Assembly (NCBI RefSeq): GCF_001598235.1
Contig: NZ_BCYO01000010.1
Location: 1-64,000, forward strand
Reading direction: 5' to 3'
Length of the DNA stretch: 64,000 nucleotides
DNA from: Polaromonas jejuensis NBRC 106434
GTDB taxonomy: Bacteria > Pseudomonadota > Gammaproteobacteria > Burkholderiales > Burkholderiaceae_C
How positions within the stretch are numbered: position 1 is the stretch's first letter; each line of letters starts with the position of its first letter. The notes below the pieces were generated by a model. It was not told where the DNA came from and searched no databases. It saw only the letters and a list, made by a program, of their open reading frames with translations. Of this stretch, positions 54,071 to 62,917 are shown piece after piece. The translations under genes were made by a program, and so were the position numbers.

Positions 54071-55070
54071 AAAGGTCACGGCGCAGGTGACAGCACAGGT
54101 CACTGCGCAGGAGGTCGCTGACGCAGCCGGGGTTTCCCGTGCTGCCGTTTCGCGAACCCTCTCCAACTCCGGATACGTTTCCGCGCAGGCCCGAAACAAG
54201 GTGCTGCAGGCAGCCAGCGCCCTCGGATACCGGGTCAACCACCTGGCCCGCGGCCTGAACAAGCTGCGCTCCGACCTGGTCGGTCTGGTGGTGGCCGATA
54301 TCGACAACCCCTTCCGTAGCCAGCAACTCAAAGACCTGAGTGAAGCCTTGCTGGAAAACCAGTACCGCCCGCTCCTGATTCCCACCACGCAGGGGCGGGA
54401 CAGTTCACAGGTGATCGACATGTTGATGCGCTATAGCGTATCCGGCGTGATCATCACCTCGGACACGCCACCTGCCGAAATTTATCGAAACTGTATCCGT
54501 CACCAGGTCCCGGTTGTGCTGATCAACAAGGCCGACCAACACCCGAAGGTTGACCGTGTTCTTTGTGACAACGCCAAGGGCATAGCGCTGTTGGCAGATT
54601 TTTTCCGTCAAGCGCAATGCCGGCAGGTCGCGGTCATCGCCACCAAAGAAGGCTCGTACAGCATTCAATGCCGTGAGCGTCTGTTCGTGCAACAGATGGC
54701 GGATCTGGGCATCCGGACCTCGGTGATCCGCGCGCCCAAACACGACTATCAGGGCGGGGCCATGGCCGCCCTGGAACTGCTGTCAATGCCTTCTTTGCCA
54801 GATGGCGCTTTCTGCACCAACGACTATCTGGCATTGGGTTTGATCGACCAACTCAAAGACAAGTTATCGCCATCGAGATTCAGGAAAATCCGCATTACCG
54901 GCTTTGACGATATACCGCAGGCAAGCTGGCTCAACTACCAGCTCACCACCATCAGGCAGTCGACCCGGGACCTCGCCGCCGCCGCGGTCGACCTGTTGAA
55001 GAGAAGGATCGACGATCCCGATCTCGAAGGGCAGACCGAAATCATCGATGTGCAGTTGGTCGCCCGATAA
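54063..55070 (+). CDS. LacI family transcriptional regulator
   Basis: A 335-aa repressor. The helix-turn-helix (about residues 16-40: VADAAGVSRAAVSRTLSNSGYVSAQARNKVLQAASALGYR) and hinge helix (NHLARGLNKLRSDLVGLVV) precede a sugar-binding-type domain with GFDDIPQASWLNYQLTTIRQ at the end. The first residues repeat VTAQ three times from a 12-base tandem repeat (54074-54109) with wobble changes, an odd leader for this family. It likely binds the palindrome at 47812 and senses the imported phosphodiester or a breakdown product. The ATG overlaps the GDPD stop. Confidence 0.92.
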   Translation: MPKKVTAQVTAQVTAQEVADAAGVSRAAVSRTLSNSGYVSAQARNKVLQAASALGYRVNHLARGLNKLRSDLVGLVVADIDNPFRSQQLKDLSEALLENQYRPLLIPTTQGRDSSQVIDMLMRYSVSGVIITSDTPPAEIYRNCIRHQVPVVLINKADQHPKVDRVLCDNAKGIALLADFFRQAQCRQVAVIATKEGSYSIQCRERLFVQQMADLGIRTSVIRAPKHDYQGGAMAALELLSMPSLPDGAFCTNDYLALGLIDQLKDKLSPSRFRKIRITGFDDIPQASWLNYQLTTIRQSTRDLAAAAVDLLKRRIDDPDLEGQTEIIDVQLVAR

Positions 55071-55103
55071 AAATACAAAGACTACAAGGACGCGTGAATT
55101 CCC

Positions 55104-55862
55104 ATGAACATTGCATTGCATGACCGTTTGGCGACGGCAAAAAAACTCGCTCGCGACGCGGGCGCGCTGGCACTTTCGTATCAGGAGCGCCTGCGGCGCA
55201 ACGACCTCGTTATCATCGAGAAAGGCGTGCAGGATTTTGTCAGCGAGGCTGACCAGACAACCGAACGCCTGATCCGGGATGAACTGGCTCGACAACACCC
55301 TGAGGATGGTTTTCTTGGCGAGGAGACCGGAAGTTGCCTGCATGGTCAGGGCGTCTGGGTCGTCGATCCGATCGATGGTACAAACAACTATTTGCGCCAG
55401 CACAGACACTGGTGTGTTTCGATCGCGTACGTAGTGGACGGGGAACCGTTGCTGGGAGTCATCTATGACCCGAGCAACGACGAATTGTTTAGCGCGCTCA
55501 TCGGACAAGGCGCTTATCTCAATGATTGCCGCCTGCACGCCGACCACGGAAATGCGGATCGTGTCCGAATCGTGAACCTGGGGTATTCCGCCAAAACCGA
55601 ATTGCAGCATTACCTGCGCACCATCGAACGCCTGTTCGAGCAGGGCATCGATCATCGCCGCCACGGTTCCGCAGCGCTGGGTCTGGCGCATGTTGCGGCC
55701 GGCCGCTTTGACGGCTACATGGAAGCCTTTATCAATGCGTGGGACATCATGGCCGGCGTCATCATCGTTCGGGAAGCCGGACTTTGGGTGGAACTGCAAA
55801 CACGGCCCGGTGGATATGCGATTCGAGCGGGTGTTCCCGCGCTTGCGCCGATTCTGGTATGA
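55104..55862 (+). CDS. Inositol-monophosphatase-family phosphatase
   Basis: A 252-aa magnesium-dependent sugar or polyol phosphatase of the IMPase/CysQ/FBPase fold. Metal-site residues are complete: E73-E74 (FLGEE), D88-P-I-D91-G-T (WVVDPIDGTNNYL) and D214 in NAWDIMAG. Substrates of the family are inositol-1-phosphate, histidinol phosphate, PAP and sugar phosphates; none is certain here. It follows LacI by 33 bases in the phosphodiester cassette, so it is best placed to remove the phosphate left by the GDPD protein. Confidence 0.92.
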   Translation: MNIALHDRLATAKKLARDAGALALSYQERLRRNDLVIIEKGVQDFVSEADQTTERLIRDELARQHPEDGFLGEETGSCLHGQGVWVVDPIDGTNNYLRQHRHWCVSIAYVVDGEPLLGVIYDPSNDELFSALIGQGAYLNDCRLHADHGNADRVRIVNLGYSAKTELQHYLRTIERLFEQGIDHRRHGSAALGLAHVAAGRFDGYMEAFINAWDIMAGVIIVREAGLWVELQTRPGGYAIRAGVPALAPILV

Positions 55863-55918
55863 GCGCACGCCAATGCCCGGCGACACGTCCGGGCATCTGG
55901 CGGCGCAAAGGCCGCCCG

Positions 55919-56179
55919 CTACTGGTCGAGCACGACTTCAATCTGGGTTTTCGACAAAGTGGAGCAATAAAACGCGTATTTGGGCGCCTGTGCTTTTGCA
56001 ATCTTGGCGATCACATTGAACGAAAGCTTCCCGGACGGCAAGACTAGTTCGTTAGTAACGCAGACGTTGAGGGGGGCCGAGTTTTCGGGATAGATCGGCT
56101 CGCCATGCCGATCGTGTTCAAGCAGTTGGCGCGACAGGCCGGTGTTGACGCGAAGAACGGGCAAAACTCGGAAAATCAA
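55919..56179 (-). CDS. Possible small hypothetical protein or gene remnant
   Basis: An 86-codon open frame with lysine, isoleucine and asparagine-rich usage unlike the neighbours (for example NVIAKIAKAQAPKYAFYCSTLSKTQIEVVLDQ at the C terminus). I recognise no family. It is on the opposite strand to the phosphodiester cassette, in a 440-base gap. It may be a short gene or the decayed end of a longer one. There is no clear ribosome site. Confidence 0.3.
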   Translation of the reverse strand: MIFRVLPVLRVNTGLSRQLLEHDRHGEPIYPENSAPLNVCVTNELVLPSGKLSFNVIAKIAKAQAPKYAFYCSTLSKTQIEVVLDQ

Positions 56180-56222
56180 AATTTGAATTCTTTTTTACTT
56201 GAGTTTTGGCCAGAATTTAAGG

Positions 56223-56239
56223 TTAACTCATTGAGTTAA
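56223..56239. repeat. Perfect 17-base inverted repeat in an AT-rich patch
   Basis: TTAACTCA-T-TGAGTTAA: 8-bp arms around one base, about 10 bases before an AAGGA-type ribosome site. The patch 56160-56310 is strikingly AT-rich compared with the rest of the window. It is placed like an operator, but the downstream open frame is only 19 codons. Confidence 0.55.
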
Positions 56240-56249
56240 AAGGAAATTT

Positions 56250-56309
56250 ATGAATTCTGAGATGACCAAAGAGCTCATTCTCTTAGTGAAATTTCTCATT
56301 AACTATTGA
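56250..56309 (+). CDS. Possible 19-residue micro-ORF
   Basis: ATG-started frame [19 protein letters not shown] with AAAAGGAAA about 6 bases upstream and the inverted repeat before that. The stop lies over the last codons of the convergent lipA. It may be a genuine small peptide, the truncated start of a lost gene, or chance in AT-rich DNA. Confidence 0.25.
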   Translation: MNSEMTKELILLVKFLINY

Positions 56310-57319
56310 TCATTGACGCGCACCCCTGCGGCATGGGCCTGCTGGTCGGCATGGTAGCTGGAGCGCACCATGGCGCCCACGGCCGCATGGGTAAAGCCCA
56401 TTTTGTAGGCTTCTTCCTCGAACATCTTGAAGGTGTCTGGGTGCACGTAGCGGCGCACCGGCAGGTGGCTGGTCGAAGGCGCCAGGTACTGGCCTATGGT
56501 CAGCATGTCGATGTCGTGCGCGCGCATGTCGCGCATCACCTGCAGGATTTCCTCGTCGGTTTCGCCCAGGCCGACCATGATGCCGCTCTTGGTCGGCACG
56601 TCGGGGTGCAGCGCCTTGAACTTTTTCAGCAGGCTCAAGGAGAACTGGTAGTCGCTGCCGGGGCGCGCCTCCTTGTACAGGCGTGGCGCGGTTTCGAGGT
56701 TGTGGTTCATCACGTCGGGCGGCGCGGCCTTCAGGATTTCCAGCGCGCGGTCGTCGCGGCCACGGAAGTCGGGCACCAGGATTTCGATGGTGGTGCCGGG
56801 CGACAGCTCGCGAATCTTCTGGATGCATTCAACAAAATGGCCGCTGCCGCCGTCGCGCAGGTCGTCGCGGTCCACGCTGGTGATCACCACGTATTTGAGC
56901 TTGAGGGCGGCAATCGTGCGCGCCAGGTTCAGCGGCTCGTTGACGTCCAGCGGATCGGGCCGGCCATGGCCGACGTCGCAGAAGGGGCAGCGGCGCGTGC
57001 ACTTGTCGCCCATGATCATGAAGGTCGCCGTGCCCTTGCCGAAGCACTCGCCTATGTTGGGGCAGCTGGCTTCTTCGCAGACGGTGTTGAGCTTGTTCTC
57101 GCGCAGGATCTGCTTGATCTCGTAAAACCGGGTGGTCGGGCTGCCGGCCTTGACGCGGATCCAGTCGGGTTTTTTGAGCATTTCGCCCTGAACCACCTTG
57201 ACCGGGATGCGCGACAGCTTGGCGGCCGCCTTCTGCTTGGCCAGCGGGTTGTAGGTTTCCTGGCTCTGGACGTCGCGGACAACGGGAGGGGTGGAGTTGA
57301 GGGTTTCTAAGGTGCTCAT
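56303..57319 (-). CDS. lipA: Lipoyl synthase
   Basis: Radical-SAM enzyme that inserts two sulfurs into protein-bound octanoyl groups, making lipoyl cofactor for 2-oxoacid dehydrogenases (such as the Bkd complex in this window) and the glycine cleavage system. 338 aa. The auxiliary cluster motif [12 protein letters not shown] and the radical-SAM motif CTRRCPFC are both present, followed by [10 protein letters not shown]. The gene ends in the AT-rich patch. It is the last gene of dat-ybeD-lipB-lipA, 24 bases after lipB. Confidence 0.97.
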   Translation of the reverse strand: MSTLETLNSTPPVVRDVQSQETYNPLAKQKAAAKLSRIPVKVVQGEMLKKPDWIRVKAGSPTTRFYEIKQILRENKLNTVCEEASCPNIGECFGKGTATFMIMGDKCTRRCPFCDVGHGRPDPLDVNEPLNLARTIAALKLKYVVITSVDRDDLRDGGSGHFVECIQKIRELSPGTTIEILVPDFRGRDDRALEILKAAPPDVMNHNLETAPRLYKEARPGSDYQFSLSLLKKFKALHPDVPTKSGIMVGLGETDEEILQVMRDMRAHDIDMLTIGQYLAPSTSHLPVRRYVHPDTFKMFEEEAYKMGFTHAAVGAMVRSSYHADQQAHAAGVRVNDQ

Positions 57320-57343
57320 GGTGTGTTTCGTGTTTCTGCCGGG

Positions 57344-58018
57344 CTACGGGCTCAGGTAGGTGACGAGCTTTTGGCCCAGCACGTCCGCAGCCTCCTGCCA
57401 GCTGGCCGATACGCCGATTGTAGAAAGGTCGGTGGTTGTCAGCCCGGCGTAGCCGCAAGGGTTGATGCGCGAGAAGGGTTCCAGGTCCATCGCCACATTG
57501 AGCGCCACGCCGTGGTAGGTGCAGTGGCGACTGACCTTGATGCCCAGGGCGGCGATTTTGCCCAGGCCGCGAAACGGGTCGGCGGGGTGCGCCGGGCCGG
57601 TCAGGGCGGCGTGCGAAAACGGGTCGTCCAGGCGCACGTAAATGCCGGGCGAGCCGGCGACGCGGTGGCCGGTCACGCCGAAGTGCGCCAGGGTCTTGAT
57701 GACCGATTCCTCGATGCGGTACACATATTCCTTGACGAAATAGCCGGCGCGCCTGAGGTCTATCAGGGGATAGGCCACCACCTGCCCGGGCCCATGAAAG
57801 GTCACCTGGCCGCCGCGGTTGGTCTGCACGACGGGAATCTCACCGCGGTTCAGGATATGGTCGCTTTTGCCCGCTAGGCCTTGTGTATAAACCGGTAGGT
57901 GCTCGCAAATCCATAGCGCATCGGGGGTTTCCGCGGTGCGCCCGGCGGTGAAGTCCTGCATGGCCTGGTAAACCGGCAGGTAGTCCACCCGGCCCAGTGT
58001 GCGCACATCGCCTGGCAT
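57344..58018 (-). CDS. lipB: Octanoyl-[ACP]:protein N-octanoyltransferase
   Basis: Transfers octanoate from acyl carrier protein to lipoyl domains, the first step of lipoylation; LipA follows. 224 aa. [23 protein letters not shown] is the family signature; the catalytic lysine is in [22 protein letters not shown] and the acyl-carrying cysteine in RHC just after. It lies 22 bases after ybeD. Confidence 0.96.
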   Translation of the reverse strand: MPGDVRTLGRVDYLPVYQAMQDFTAGRTAETPDALWICEHLPVYTQGLAGKSDHILNRGEIPVVQTNRGGQVTFHGPGQVVAYPLIDLRRAGYFVKEYVYRIEESVIKTLAHFGVTGHRVAGSPGIYVRLDDPFSHAALTGPAHPADPFRGLGKIAALGIKVSRHCTYHGVALNVAMDLEPFSRINPCGYAGLTTTDLSTIGVSASWQEAADVLGQKLVTYLSP

Positions 58019-58040
58019 CAGCCGCGCTCGCCCGGGCGCC

Positions 58041-58355
58041 TCACAGCACCACTTTGACCATGGGGTGGGTGGACAGCGCGCGGTAGAGATCGTCGAGCTG
58101 CTCGCGGCTGGTGGCCGTCACGGTGATGGTCACGCCCAGGTAATTGCCGCCCTTGCTTTCGCGCAGCTCTATGGTGGAGGCGTCAAAGCCGGGGTCAAAC
58201 TGATGGGCCACCGCCGTGATGGCCGCGACCAGGCCGTCTACCTTGTTGCCCATGACCTTGATGGGGAACAGCGACGGGTATTCGATCAGCGAGTCCTTGC
58301 GGGCCGTCGCCTCTGCGGAAGCCGGCGTGCCGGGTGGGGTGTCGGAAGTGTTCAT
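58041..58355 (-). CDS. ybeD: YbeD family protein (DUF493)
   Basis: A 104-aa small protein of the DUF493 family, with [24 protein letters not shown] and [22 protein letters not shown] at the C terminus. It has a ferredoxin-like/ACT-type fold and its function is not established. It commonly precedes lipB in proteobacteria, as here. The start overlaps the stop of the aminotransferase gene (4 bases). Confidence 0.93.
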   Translation of the reverse strand: MNTSDTPPGTPASAEATARKDSLIEYPSLFPIKVMGNKVDGLVAAITAVAHQFDPGFDASTIELRESKGGNYLGVTITVTATSREQLDDLYRALSTHPMVKVVL

Positions 58356-59257
58356 GTCGATTGCTCAAGTTTGGCCTGTTGATACGCTGCGTACAGCCTG
58401 GCATAGATGGGGCCGGGTTGGCCGTTCCCAACCGGCCGGCCGTCCAGCAGGGTGACGGGCAGCACCTCCTTGGTGGCCGAGGACAGCAGCAGTTCATCGG
58501 CCGCCAGCACTTCGGCGCGGCTGATGCGGCGCAGCTCGAATTCGATGCCGGCGGCGCGACACATTTCCTCTATCAGGCCATAGCGTATGCCTTCGAGCAC
58601 CAGATGGTCCTTGGGCGGGCCCGAGACCCTGCCGTCCTTGATGACCCAGACGTTGCTGGACGAGGCTTCGCTGAGGTGATCGCCGCGGAACATGACGGTT
58701 TCCAGCGCCCCGGCATCCACGCTGATCTGGCGTGAAAACACCGCGCCCAGCAGGCTGGTGCTCTTGATGTGGGCCTTTTCCCAGCGGAAGTCGTCGGCCG
58801 TGACGCAGGCCACGCCCTGCTCGCGCTGCTGTGCGCTGGGCAGCTTCAGGGGGTTGGCCATGACGAAAACGGTCGGCGTCAGGCCGGGCAGCATAGGGTG
58901 GTCGCGCATGGCCACGCCGCGGCTGATCTGGATGTAAATGAGTTGATTGCCATTTTCGGCCGGAGCCCCCGTCTTGTGGGCGTAGTCTGCTATCAGTTTA
59001 AGTGCGACCTGGCGCCATTCGACCCGCGTCAAGGGGTTGGTGATGCGCAATTCGGCGAGGCTGCGCTCCAGCCGTGCCATGTGCTGCTCAAAGCGGAACA
59101 GCTTGCCGGCGTACGCCGGCACCACTTCATAAATCCCGTCGCCAAAGATGAAACCGCGGTCCAGCACGCTGATCTTGGCGTCCTTGAGGGCGGTGTATTC
59201 ACCGTTGAGGTAGCAGGGCGTGTCGGGCAGGGAGTTGGCTGCGGAGGAGCTTGTCAT
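58352..59257 (-). CDS. dat: D-amino-acid aminotransferase, class IV PLP enzyme
   Basis: A 301-aa class IV aminotransferase. FIFGDGIYEVVPAYAGKLFRFEQHMARLERSL is diagnostic, and the PLP lysine is K165 in AHIKSTSLLG. It probably interconverts D-alanine and D-glutamate, supplying peptidoglycan precursors; a branched-chain aminotransferase or aminodeoxychorismate lyase is less likely because of the EVVPAYAGK block. First gene of the lip operon. Confidence 0.9.
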   Translation of the reverse strand: MTSSSAANSLPDTPCYLNGEYTALKDAKISVLDRGFIFGDGIYEVVPAYAGKLFRFEQHMARLERSLAELRITNPLTRVEWRQVALKLIADYAHKTGAPAENGNQLIYIQISRGVAMRDHPMLPGLTPTVFVMANPLKLPSAQQREQGVACVTADDFRWEKAHIKSTSLLGAVFSRQISVDAGALETVMFRGDHLSEASSSNVWVIKDGRVSGPPKDHLVLEGIRYGLIEEMCRAAGIEFELRRISRAEVLAADELLLSSATKEVLPVTLLDGRPVGNGQPGPIYARLYAAYQQAKLEQST

Positions 59258-59340
59258 GGATCAATCGGGGGAGAGGTTGAAAGGGGGCGGGGAATTGTGC
59301 GAAACAGAGAGATTATCTTTTGCGGCTGCCTGGCTTTGAT

Positions 59341-59360
59341 TTGCTATTAAATATATAGCT
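59341..59360. repeat. Short GCTAT...ATAGC hairpin repeat, copy 6
   Basis: TTGCTATTAAATATATAGCTT: 5-bp arms with an AT loop, located between the aminotransferase start and the CopD-like gene. Confidence 0.75.
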
Positions 59361-59390
59361 TCATGCGCTGATTTGACAAGGGTTGGAGCC

Positions 59391-59840
59391 CTAAGTCACG
59401 AAAATCACGGCGGCAATGGCCGCCGCACCCAGCGCCAGGTTGGCGAGGGCCAGGGTGGCGATTTGCCCGACGCGGCGCCCGCCTTCCGGCCAGTTGGACG
59501 CGCTCACGGCCTGTTTCAGGCGGCGGAAAGGACCGAAGTAAAGGTGGCCGAACAGGGCAAACATCAGCAGGCCAAGGCCCAGCATCAGGTGCCAGCCCGT
59601 GGGCGCATTTTTCATTCCTGCAGGCAGCAGCATGGCCAAGCCCGACAGCAGCAAAACCCCAATCGTCACCCATACCAGTACAAAAAACCGGCGCAACACT
59701 TCCGCAATCAGCGGCAGCCGCTGTGGCGGCGCCAGTTGGCCGGCTGCAGGACGCAGGGCAAACAGCATGAAGCTCGCGCCGCCCAGCCAGGTGATCGCCG
59801 CAGCGATATGCAGAAATTTCATCAGGGCGTGCATGGGCAT
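59391..59840 (-). CDS. CopD-like four-helix membrane protein
   Basis: A 149-aa membrane protein with about four helices, of the CopD/DUF-type copper resistance family. It has MPMHALMKFLHIAAAITWLGGASFMLFALRP at the N terminus (the conserved H near residue 11 and W near 18) and MLGLGLLMFALFGHLYFGPFRRL in the middle. I chose the start at 59840; a longer start at 59870 is in frame. Such proteins are linked to copper or haem transport, but the true role is unknown. Confidence 0.78.
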   Translation of the reverse strand: MPMHALMKFLHIAAAITWLGGASFMLFALRPAAGQLAPPQRLPLIAEVLRRFFVLVWVTIGVLLLSGLAMLLPAGMKNAPTGWHLMLGLGLLMFALFGHLYFGPFRRLKQAVSASNWPEGGRRVGQIATLALANLALGAAAIAAVIFVT

Positions 59841-59995
59841 CTTTCGTGAAGAGGGGGCTGGCCGCACCATTTTGAAGCGGCCTGACGGCAGGCGTTCCGG
59901 CTGTCCGGCGCGATCTGGGGCTATTGTGGACCATGCACCTAGCCTTCACCAGCGGCCCTGTCAATGCCACGAAATTCAGAGCGCGGACGTAGGTT

Positions 59996-60026
59996 TTGCG
60001 GGCTTGCAGGGGTTTCTACGTATAAT
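59996..60026 (+). promoter_or_regulatory. Possible promoter of the ATP synthase operon
   Basis: A perfect TATAAT (60021-60026) lies 46 bases before the atpI ATG. A weak TTGCGG (59996-60001) sits 19 bases upstream, longer than the ideal 17. The -10 element is convincing; the -35 is uncertain. Confidence 0.45.
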
Positions 60027-60072
60027 CGTGGGCTTTGCTGGCAATTCTTCTGTAACTTTCCCGTAATTTGTA

Positions 60073-60585
60073 ATGTCCAAAATGGCAAATTCGGAAATGG
60101 ATCCCGCAAGTCCGGGGTCTCAAGAGGGAGTTGAGGCGGAAGAAGCGGCTTTCAAGCCCCTGACGCGTGAAGAGGCTCAAAAGCTGCGCGAGGCGACTCC
60201 TGTGGTCTCCCCGTGGAAGATCTTGATGTGGCAGGGCGTGGTGGGTGGTCTGGTTGCCGCGGCGGCCTGGGCATTGACCGGCCAGCCCCGGATGGCCTGG
60301 TCGGCTGCTTACGGCGCTTTGGCGGTGATTATTCCCGCCGCGCTGTTTGCCCGCGGGTTGTCGCGCCAGAAGGCGGTGACTCATGGGGGTGCCGCGCTGG
60401 TCGGGTTTTTTGTGTGGGAAATGGTCAAGATTGCCTTGACGGTGGCGATGCTGGTCGCTGCGCCAAGGCTGGTTGCGCAATTGAGTTGGCTGGCCCTGCT
60501 GGCTGGCTTTGTGGTGACGATGAAGGTGTACTGGGTGGCCATGTGGCTTCGCCCGGCATCCAAAACGTCGGTCAAGAACATCTGA
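60073..60585 (+). CDS. atpI: ATP synthase accessory protein AtpI
   Basis: A 170-aa small membrane protein at the head of the atp operon. A hydrophilic N terminus of about 45 residues is followed by four helices (LMWQGVVGGLVAAAAWALTG, then further segments). AtpI helps assemble the c-ring or maintain magnesium supply. It lies 22 bases before atpB. Confidence 0.88.
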   Translation: MSKMANSEMDPASPGSQEGVEAEEAAFKPLTREEAQKLREATPVVSPWKILMWQGVVGGLVAAAAWALTGQPRMAWSAAYGALAVIIPAALFARGLSRQKAVTHGGAALVGFFVWEMVKIALTVAMLVAAPRLVAQLSWLALLAGFVVTMKVYWVAMWLRPASKTSVKNI

Positions 60586-60607
60586 AGAATTGACAAACTG
60601 GTGATAT

Positions 60608-61501
60608 ATGTCTGCTGCTGAACACGCTGGAACACAGGCCCCGACGGCGGGAGAGTACATCCGTCACCATTTGCATCATCTGCAGATGGATTTCTCCTTC
60701 AAGGGTGTCGAGCAGCACGGCATCGTCGATTTCAGCCTGTTCAACCTGGACTCGCTGGTTTATTCGGTCCTGCTGGGCGCGATCGGCTGCTTCCTGCTGT
60801 GGCGCGCTGCCCGCCAGGCCACGTCCGGCGTGCCGGGCCGTTTCCAGGCCGCGGTCGAAATCCTTTCCGAAATGGCGAACAACCAGGCCAAGGGCGTGGT
60901 TCACAACGCCCGGAGCCGCAAGCTGGTGGCTCCTCTGGCGCTCACCGTGTTCATCTGGATCTTCATGATGAACGCCATGGACATGCTTCCCGTGGATGTG
61001 ATTCCTAGCCTGTGGCATGGTACTGCTCCTGCGCTGGGCTTCAATAATTTCATGCGCGTCGTGCCGACGGCTGACGTGTCGACGACCCTGGGCCTTTCCT
61101 GCAGCGTGCTGCTGGTCTGCCTGGTGTACAACATCAGGATCAAGGGCATTGGCGGCTGGGCGCACGAGCTCGTGGCCGCGCCCTTCGGCGACAAATGGTT
61201 CCTGTATCCGGTCAACTTCCTGATGCAGATGATTGAATTCGCCGCCAAGACCATGTCCCATGGCATGCGGTTGTTCGGCAACATGTTTGCCGGTGAACTG
61301 GTTTTCATGCTGATCGCCCTGATGGGCGGCGTATGGGCCTGGCAGTTCAACCCCCTCACGGGCGGTTTCTGGCTGGGAATCGGGCATGTGGTCGCTGGAA
61401 CCGTGTGGAGCATCTTCCACATTCTGGTGATCACGCTGCAAGCCTTCATCTTCATGATGTTGACGTTGATCTACGTGGGTCAGGCCCACGACTCACACTA
61501 A
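60608..61501 (+). CDS. atpB: F-type ATP synthase subunit a
   Basis: Membrane subunit that forms the proton channels. 297 aa. The essential arginine lies in the MRLFGNMFAGELVFMLIA block near residue 220; KTMSHGMRLFGN is typical of bacterial a subunits. Confidence 0.96.
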   Translation: MSAAEHAGTQAPTAGEYIRHHLHHLQMDFSFKGVEQHGIVDFSLFNLDSLVYSVLLGAIGCFLLWRAARQATSGVPGRFQAAVEILSEMANNQAKGVVHNARSRKLVAPLALTVFIWIFMMNAMDMLPVDVIPSLWHGTAPALGFNNFMRVVPTADVSTTLGLSCSVLLVCLVYNIRIKGIGGWAHELVAAPFGDKWFLYPVNFLMQMIEFAAKTMSHGMRLFGNMFAGELVFMLIALMGGVWAWQFNPLTGGFWLGIGHVVAGTVWSIFHILVITLQAFIFMMLTLIYVGQAHDSH

Positions 61502-61541
61502 CTTTTCGTTTTTTTCTTCTCCTCTCTTCTTTTAAGGATAA

Positions 61542-61790
<249 letters not shown>

Positions 61791-61829
61791 TTCCCCGGCA
61801 CCCCTGTCACGTTGGATAAGGAATAAGCC

Positions 61830-62300
61830 GTGAACATTAACGCAACCCTGTTCCTGCAGGCTATCGTTTTTGGGATCCTGGTGTGGTTCACGATGAAGTT
61901 CGTGTGGCCCCCGATCACAAAAGCGCTGGACGAGCGGGCCCAGAAAATCGCTGACGGCCTCGCCGCGGCCGACCAAGCCAAATCGGAACTTGCCACTGCC
62001 AACAAGCGTGTTGAGGCCGAACTGCTGACATCGCGCAACGAAACGGCCGCCCGTCTGGCGGATGCGGATCGTCGGGCTCAAGGCATCGTTGAAGAAGCCA
62101 AGTCCCGTGCGACCGAAGAAGCCAACAAGATCATTGCTGCAGCCCAGGCTGAAGCCGGTCAACAAATGGTCAAGGCCCGCGAGGCACTGCGTGAGCAGGT
62201 CGCCGTGCTGGCGGTCAAGGGCGCCGAGCAGATTCTCCGCAAGGAAGTCAACGCCGGCGTGCATGCCGACCTGCTTAGCCGCCTGAAAACCGAGCTGTAA
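61830..62300 (+). CDS. atpF: F-type ATP synthase subunit b
   Basis: A 156-aa stator subunit with one N-terminal helix ([27 protein letters not shown]) and a long charged coiled coil. The start is GTG at 61830, with AAGGAATAAGCC upstream. Confidence 0.95.
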   Translation: MNINATLFLQAIVFGILVWFTMKFVWPPITKALDERAQKIADGLAAADQAKSELATANKRVEAELLTSRNETAARLADADRRAQGIVEEAKSRATEEANKIIAAAQAEAGQQMVKAREALREQVAVLAVKGAEQILRKEVNAGVHADLLSRLKTEL

Positions 62301-62322
62301 GCAGAGCAAGGCAGAGAACACT

Positions 62323-62853
62323 ATGGCTGAACTTGCAACCATTGCCCGCCCCTACGCGGAAGCGCTGTTCAAGGCGCAGGGCTCCGATCTGGCCGCAACG
62401 GCAGTCTGGCTCGATGAGCTGGCTGCCGTGGCAGAGAATCCGCAACTGCGCCAGCTGGCCGACAATCCGAAAGTGGATACGGCTCAGGTGTTTGATGTGA
62501 TCACCGGTGTGGTGAAAACCGCCTTGCCGGCTGCTGCCCGGAACTTCCTCAAGCTCGTGATCGAGAACGGTCGCCTGTACGCACTGCCCGAGATCGCCAG
62601 CCAGTTTCGTTCGCTCAAGAACGCGGCCGGCGGTTCGACCGATGCCGTCGTCTACAGTGCGTTTCCGCTGGATGCGCAGGCACTGGCCGAAGTTGCTGCC
62701 ACGCTGGAAAAGCGTTTTGGGCGAAAACTCGGTGTCAAGGTTGAACTCGATCCTTCGTTGATCGGTGGGATTCGCGCGGTCGTGGGTGACGAGGTGCTGG
62801 ACACTTCGGTGAAAGCCCGTTTAGAGCAAATGAAAGTGGCGCTGATTTCTTGA
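62323..62853 (+). CDS. atpH: F-type ATP synthase subunit delta
   Basis: A 176-aa peripheral stator subunit that links subunit b to the alpha3-beta3 head. [19 protein letters not shown] is the typical start, and [38 protein letters not shown] the typical end. Confidence 0.95.
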   Translation: MAELATIARPYAEALFKAQGSDLAATAVWLDELAAVAENPQLRQLADNPKVDTAQVFDVITGVVKTALPAAARNFLKLVIENGRLYALPEIASQFRSLKNAAGGSTDAVVYSAFPLDAQALAEVAATLEKRFGRKLGVKVELDPSLIGGIRAVVGDEVLDTSVKARLEQMKVALIS

Positions 62854-62917
62854 GCTGGCGCCCCTGCGCATCAACCCCCAAGTTTTTAGCCAACAACATA
62901 GAAAGAAGGAAAGAGTC

